Assembly: GCA_012932295.1 (NCBI GenBank)
Contig: JAAONU010000004.1
Coordinates: 22,390,872-22,454,871, forward strand
Source of the DNA: Cyclina sinensis
Lineage: Eukaryota > Mollusca > Bivalvia > Venerida > Veneridae
DNA: 64,000 bases
Reading direction: 5' to 3'
Shown: piece after piece, positions 59,401-64,000 of the stretch
Layout: each line of letters opens with the position of its first letter
How positions within the stretch are numbered: the stretch's first letter is position 1
The notes under the pieces: model-generated
Told to the model about the DNA's origin: nothing
Database searches by the model: none
Seen by the model: the letters and a program-made list of their open reading frames with translations, nothing else
Position numbers and translations under genes: made by a program

Positions 59401-62400
59401 GCATTTTGAATACTAATCTAAAATACTCACTTGTGACTGTTTCTATTTTTGTTCAGGTATTTCAAATATGTTTCTTTTTTCAACATGATACCATTACAGA
59501 AAATTAACGATCATTTAACAAAATCCACACACAAACAACAACAGCAAGACAAAGCTATTTCAGGTTCTATATTGTAATTCAAATGACCTTAGACACAACA
59601 GGTACGTGTACGTGTACATGTAGAGCAGCTATGCTGAGAATGCTACAGAAAAGCTACATCACACAGTAAAAATCTTACCATTAACTTTTCACAAGTAGGA
59701 CACACATGACTTGACAGTTCCTGGTCTTCATGTTGCACGTGAACTCTTTCAGCAGTATTGTTCCTGTGATCAGAATGTGACCAGTGGCCATAGGCTGACT
59801 TTTTCAGTCCCAAGTCCCCTTTAACCCGTGCTGAAAGCATTCAAAATTGCAGCTGACTAATCTACTATTCCTGTCTTTTCCACTGTGCTTTATACAACAG
59901 TTACTGTAAAGCTACTCTAAGTACTAGGCCAAAATGTACGAGTGTAATGTCTTCAGTAGAGCAACTTTAATAGAGTAAAATGGAGTAAATCTGACGATGT
60001 ATTTCTCTACACATTAACTAAATGGGCAAATAACTTTTACAAAAAATACAAGTTACTTGTATACATTATATCTTGATATAACTAACTGTTATAAAAATCA
60101 CATGTTAACAGTAAACACAATGTGTTAATATAATAAATTGCCAAAAATTTTCTATTCACCAATATTGATTAAAAGCATGTCTATTACCTATACAGATATA
60201 TAAGACACTTTAATGAAACTAGATGGGTGTTCAGTTGAACACTTGTGTCGCCCTTGGGTACTCTGTTAGAATAATTTAACTAAAAAGGTAAACAAGAGCC
60301 TGCTGGAAAAGACAGCATGCTAGGGGCTAGTTGGGTGGGTGGGGTTTGAGGGTGGATGGGGAGTCAAGTACCTATGTATTAAAAAAAAAAAAATTAGGCC
60401 CGGGGGGTGGAGACTTGTTGGGGGGTGGAGGGTGGATGGGGAGTCAAGTACCTATGCATTAAAAAAAAATTGGGGCCCAGGGTGTGGGGACTGGTTGGTG
60501 TGTGTGTGCGGGGAGGTGGGGGGGGGAGGGGGGTTTGAGGGTGGATGGGGAGTCAAGTACCTATGTATTAACAAACAAAAAATTAAATTCGGGCCCTTGG
60601 GGGAGGTAAACAGGTGGGGATGTATAGGGGATTCCCCATGCAGGGCGGGTAGTAATGACCCATCTCATATAATTTAAGCTTAAGAAGTTCTTTTCCAATA
60701 AAGGAGAAAAAAGAACTTTTTTGGGGGGGTGGGGCAAGAGTCAAGTAAGTTCATACCTACATATTTTAAAAAAAGAAATGATTTTTTTTCTTTTTTTTAT
60801 AGGGTGACACAAAAAGAGCACAGACTTCTTTTAAAATTTCACCTTATACTTTCACTATTTCAAAAGTATTTCTTTATCAAATTTATTAACTGCAAAGATT
60901 CCTTTCTGAAGTTAAGATTCTAAACTCTCTGATTCTTACATATATACATACTAGCAACAAGAAATGCTCTTTAAGTCTTTCTAGACAGACAGCCTCTATA
61001 ACATACAATTTATATGCTGCATACCAGATAATATGCTTTTTCTTCATAAAATAATGTCTTTCTTTTATACTTAGAGTTGGCTATTGTTGTGTTAGTGGCT
61101 GTGTGCACAGATCTGTCAAAACAATTAAGCTTAGTAATACCTATTATGTCATCAGCTCTAGCATCAAAGTCATCAGGGGAGAGAAGTTCTGCTGCAGTAA
61201 TTTCCCCTGTTTCATCATCACTATTCCATCCAGGTTCAGGGGTTGCAAACCCCGGTGACCTTGAACTTGGCACACGTAACACATTTACATTGCCTGATCC
61301 TTTATGGTCCCGGTAAGATTCATCGGTATAGGAGTTATCTGTATATTTAGTACTATTATAAACATTGTCTCCCATGTTACTGTGCATGACATCATAATCT
61401 TGTTCATCACTATCATCATGAGTATGTTTATTTTTCAACCAGTTCTGGAATTTTGCTTTTGACTTGTTTGCAGACATCAGACTCTGGGCAAGAGACTGCG
61501 ACTTTGTTTCTTGTCTGTTAAATTCTGGTACACTTTTTTGTGTGGCGGACACATTTTTTGTATCTGTATAAATAGCTCCATGGCCTGAAATAACATTATT
61601 ATGTAAGATGATTACCCGGATCAACTTTTCTGTAGAATATTATTCAGGAATACATGATATGACCAGTTTTAAATCAAATCAGTCTATAACTTAATGTTCA
61701 CTATACATCTACTGCGGCTGATTGTTCTCGACTTACAAAAAACTGATTTCTGCACTCTGGATTGACATCAAATACTAGCTACTAAGCAGAAGTAAGTAAA
61801 CATCCTAGTAAAATGTAAATTGTAATGAATAGTGGATTTTAACAATGAGCGAGTATTAATTTTGTTGGACTGAAAAATCAGATAAATGGAATAGTGATAG
61901 TCATTAAAAAAAAACTGATGCCAAATTGGCATATTGAAAAAATTGCTGGTTTGTAGCATTGGAATGTTTCAACTGAATATTTTTTACCATTGATGGTAAA
62001 GAAATTTGTTTTGACATATGGTGTATATTATGTTTTGTAAAAAAAAACATGAATTTCCCACTTCTACATGTACTACAAAAACAGTAGTACAGTAAACCAA
62101 TACTTTTTTTTAATAATGGGCCGATTGCTTCAAATCAGTTAGATGATTTACATCAATATTTCAGTGCTGTAAGTTTTACATTTGTTACAGTCTAGTGCAT
62201 GCCTGCCTATAATATTATAAATACATCCTCTGACCACTGTGTCAGAGAATTGATTCTATTGCTCAGTGGTTAGTGTGTTGGCCTTTGATGCGCTAAGATT
62301 GGAATTCGAATTCCACTCTGGGTTGTGTATTCTAAGATGCATTGAATCTTTCTGTTAAGGACTTTCTTGTTTGGAAGATGGGGGCTCGTCTGGGAAGACC

Positions 62401-63025
62401 TCTTTTGGACTTAGTTATAAAAATTAAATAAAAAAGAATCTTTCAAGCTTTCTGTCTGATCTTCTGATCTAACAATACACAACACCATTCGTCATCATAG
62501 ATGATGACTTTCTCAAAGGTTGATGTGTTACGGTCTAGTGCATACTTTCCTATAATTGTATAAATACCTGTGACAACTGCATCAGGGAATCAGTTCTTTG
62601 GCTCAGTGGTTAGAGTGTTGGCCTTTGATGCGTTAAGACTGGAGTTCAAATCCCACTCTGGGTTGTGTATTCTAAGATGCACTGCATCTTTCTGTTACAG
62701 ACTTTCATGTTCGTAAGACTTAAACCTAATAAGGACTCTAAACAGTTTGGTGAGGACTTCTCCAGAAATTGTTGGCCTTCTGTACAAGCTACATACATAC
62801 ATGTAACTACATAGCTCATGTTGCATAACCAATAGTATCAAGTACCTACCACCTAATGTTTGCTCTACTATGCATATATAACTTGATAATTCAATGTGCA
62901 AAATAACTTTGTTCCCCTAGAATACCTGATTTTACATTACGTGAAGTCTCTTTGTCTGGACTTGTCTGTTGACTGTCTGCTCTCTGCTTCATCCAGTTCT
63001 GCTGACGCTGCTTAATTTCTCTGAC
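53410..63025 (-). CDS. RING-finger and coiled-coil protein, 5'-partial, 6 exons
   Basis: Exons in transcript order: 63025-62926, 61584-61141, 59830-59679, 58953-58761, 54203-53863, 53439-53410; 1260 nt, 419 residues plus stop, phase-consistent at all five junctions. The first visible exon has an acceptor (ttttaatag), so upstream exons lie further right. A polar, Ser/Asp-rich N-terminal part is followed by a C3HC4 RING (C-x2-C-x16-C-x-H-x2-C-x2-C-x6-C-x2-C), split by an intron, then about 110 residues of coiled coil and a short tail. RING plus coiled coil suggests an E3 ubiquitin ligase or scaffold, but I do not recognise the family. The exon 61584-61141 donor was chosen by phase; a later donor at 61024 would not fit the next exon. 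Confidence 0.78.
53863..54203 (-). CDS. RING/coiled-coil gene, coiled-coil exon
   Basis: Acceptor tttatcttcag. Encodes about 113 residues of Glu/Gln/Lys-rich heptads (EEQQNLITRQEILQEE, AELESEIASLERKLKELTEH). Phase 1 in, 0 out at gtaaat. Confidence 0.85.
55301..57378 (+). mobile_element. Element B2: nuclear-receptor-motif-rich element nested in A3
   Basis: The head CAAGAGATGTTTGTGAAACA contains the hairpin ATGTTT-GTG-AAACAT (55307-55321). About 14 units of about 140-150 bp follow. The tail AGTGTCTACCAACTGACCGA matches B1, ending at a G-rich tract and GGGCATAATAAA. Perfect GGTCANNNTGACC palindromes: 55570-55582, 55983-55995, 56270-56282, 57006-57018; a perfect DR1 (TGACCTTTGACCT) is at 56140-56152. 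Confidence 0.68.
57343..57374 (+). repeat. G-run tract at the end of element B2
   Basis: Runs of nine, four, nine and three G separated by short spacers, a strong G-quadruplex candidate on the plus strand. Confidence 0.7.
58761..58953 (-). CDS. RING/coiled-coil gene, remainder of the RING
   Basis: Acceptor tgatttttag. Encodes LLIPCGHTLCSACSRKTKYC and AMCG, the remaining six ligands of a C3HC4 RING. Phase 0 in, 1 out at gtaaac. Confidence 0.85.
59679..59830 (-). CDS. RING/coiled-coil gene, first RING cysteines
   Basis: Acceptor gctttcag. Encodes ARVKGDLGLKK... and SSHVCPTCEKLM, giving the first two zinc ligands. Phase 1 in, 0 out, donor gtaaga. The ATG inside the acceptor region follows an in-frame TGA and is not the start. 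Confidence 0.77.
60321..60610 (+). repeat. G-rich tandem repeat, about 3 units of ~100 bp
   Basis: Each unit has GGGTGGATGGGGAGTCAAGT, ACCTATG.ATTA, a poly-A tract and a GGGCCC-like or GGGG-rich segment. The 112-codon plus-strand ORF across it is Gly/Trp-rich low complexity. Confidence 0.85.
61141..61584 (-). CDS. RING/coiled-coil gene, polar acidic exon
   Basis: Acceptor gttatttcag. Encodes a disordered-looking Ser/Asp/Asn region including FQNWLKNKHTHDDSDEQDYD and PGWNSDDETGEITAAELLSP. Ends in phase 1 at gtatta. Confidence 0.75.
62175..62430 (+). mobile_element. tRNA-derived SINE, copy 1
   Basis: ACAGTCTAGTGCATGCCTGC leads to a tRNA-like head, GCTCAGTGGTTAGTGTGTTG, with B-box region GGAATTCGAATTCCACTC, then TTGTGTATTCTAAGATGCA. 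Confidence 0.62.
62520..62735 (+). mobile_element. tRNA-derived SINE, copy 2
   Basis: Same family and orientation as copy 1, about 345 bp on, with GCTCAGTGGTTAGAGTGTTG, GGAGTTCAAATCCCACTC and TTGTGTATTCTAAGATGCA. Confidence 0.65.
62926..63025 (-). CDS. RING/coiled-coil gene, first visible exon
   Basis: Encodes VREIKQRQQNWMKQRADSQQ and ends KSG across the junction, donor gtattc, phase 1. Basic, Gln-rich and helical in appearance. Confidence 0.7.
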
Positions 63026-63799
63026 CTATTAAAACAGAGAAACAGAATCATAATGAAACAAGTCAAATTATCCTTGATGATCTTAAAGCATATATAAATA
63101 CCCTTAAACATATTAAAGCAACAAAAGTATATCTAAACCAAAGAGATGTCTGCAATCTTTTTATTCTGTTTTTGTAAGACTGTAAAAAGTTTAGTGGAAC
63201 TGTTGGGAAGGACTACATGTAGGGCAGGTGCCTGTTGAACTCCGCTGGTACATGTAAAGCTAGTGGGTTCAAATTGGTCACACAAAATATCAAAGTACAC
63301 TAAAATATGCACAGATACCTATAATTATGCCAAAATACTTGTGAAATTAAAATCTTATCATAATCAATTCAGAATGATTGAAATTCAAACAGATTGTCTA
63401 TTAAACTTTGGATATTCATTTTCTTCCTACACAGTTATGGTTGCAAGAAATGGTAATTTTAATGGACAATTGCTGTATGCCTGATGAGCCCTACCCACTT
63501 GTGGACTAAATGCTAAGTTGGTATGAAGAACATTTTAAAGTTAGACTTGTAACTTGTTGCTTCGTCTTCTTCGAGTTTACAAAATATGAAATACCATCCC
63601 GTGTTTGGAATCAACAGAATTTCATTCTGTAACAATTACTAAACTGAATTTAACTTCAACTTCAACTTAATACTGCCAAAAGTCAATACTGACTATACTA
63701 GGCAGGCGCATGTCAGGAACATTTAAAATTATAAAAAGTTAATAACAAAGAAAACAAGATTTAACTGAAGATCTTACTTAAACATTTATTTTAAGTACT
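63026..63799. other. Upstream intron of the RING gene, right side
   Basis: No convincing exon or repeat boundary was seen; AT-rich non-coding sequence. Confidence 0.5.
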
Positions 63800-64000
63800 T
63801 TAAAATCTATAAAACTTGTTTAGTCCACTGATAAAAGCTGGCACAGTTGGGGTAGCCTTAATCTCGGTCGGTAATTCGTTCCAGAGTCGTATAGTCCTTG
63901 GGAAGAATGAGTTCATGTGATGTTGTGTTTTTGATTGTGGAATGAGGAATTTGCTGTTTCTTGTGTTTGTAAGGTGATTGTGATCAACATTGACCTGATT
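63800..64000 (-). mobile_element. 3' end of a LINE (non-LTR retrotransposon) reverse-transcriptase ORF
   Basis: The minus strand is open for 66 codons to a TAA at 63802-63800. It reads NSFFPRTIRLWNELP, then VPAFISGLNKFYRF, the typical C-terminal end of CR1/L2/Jockey-type reverse transcriptases. It continues beyond the window; coding is intact as far as visible. Confidence 0.8.

Noticed and set aside
60339..60677. 112-codon Gly/Trp-rich ORF
   Set aside because: Product of the G-rich tandem repeat, on the strand opposite to the host gene.
61010..61140. Extension of the acidic exon of the RING gene to a donor at 61024
   Set aside because: It leaves in phase 0 while the next exon needs one carried base; the donor at 61140 fits. 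Transcript data could overturn this.

Overview
The window is eukaryotic nuclear DNA: genes are split by GT-AG introns, intergenic and intronic DNA is AT-rich, and microsatellites, tRNA-derived SINEs and tandem-repeat-cored interspersed elements are abundant. The gene content (a CTCK-ended mucin/SCO-spondin-like protein, an invertebrate viperin) and the repeats (elements opening with a GGGCCATGATGGCCC hairpin followed by GCTCACCTGAG, elements full of GTGACCTTTGACC-like motifs) suggest a mollusc, most likely a bivalve. This is an inference without database comparison.

Layout. (1) 1-19331, + strand: the 3' part of a large secreted gene in 20 exons. The exon chain is phase-consistent over 7302 coding nt (2433 residues plus stop) and runs off the left edge. 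In order it encodes a 35-residue x 22 Thr/Ser/Pro array, a Cys-bounded module, a short PTS linker, a second copy of that module, a 34-residue x ~10 PTS array, a VWC-like region, six TSP1 repeats mixed with two TIL-type and several VWC-type segments, and a terminal cystine knot. (2) 19332-29254: intergenic, with SINE-like copies, a 29-bp x 7 array and a 2.15-kb hairpin-capped element (A1). (3) 29283-31466, +: an intronless LRR + EF-hand protein resembling LRRC74, with a decayed partial copy downstream at 32985-33166. (4) 34532-45279, -: a complete seven-exon viperin (RSAD2) gene, 359 aa, the radical-SAM antiviral enzyme. A TATA box, a perfect CRE and an ISRE-like site lie upstream, and its introns are crowded with repeats. 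(5) 45280-53409: intergenic, dominated by a 4.3-kb element (A2) with ~25 copies of a ~146-bp satellite, then a ~1-kb 25-bp satellite. (6) 53410-63025, -: six phase-consistent exons of a RING-finger plus coiled-coil protein, 5' incomplete; its 4.6-kb intron holds a nested insertion. (7) 63800-64000, -: the 3' end of a LINE reverse-transcriptase ORF.

No operon logic applies. The LRR gene and viperin converge 3 kb apart. The RING gene lies upstream of viperin on the same strand. The most unusual material is non-genic: element families sharing hairpin heads and tails but with unrelated cores, and an element family carrying arrays of perfect nuclear-receptor palindromes, one copy of which abuts the acceptor of viperin's 33-nt micro-exon.
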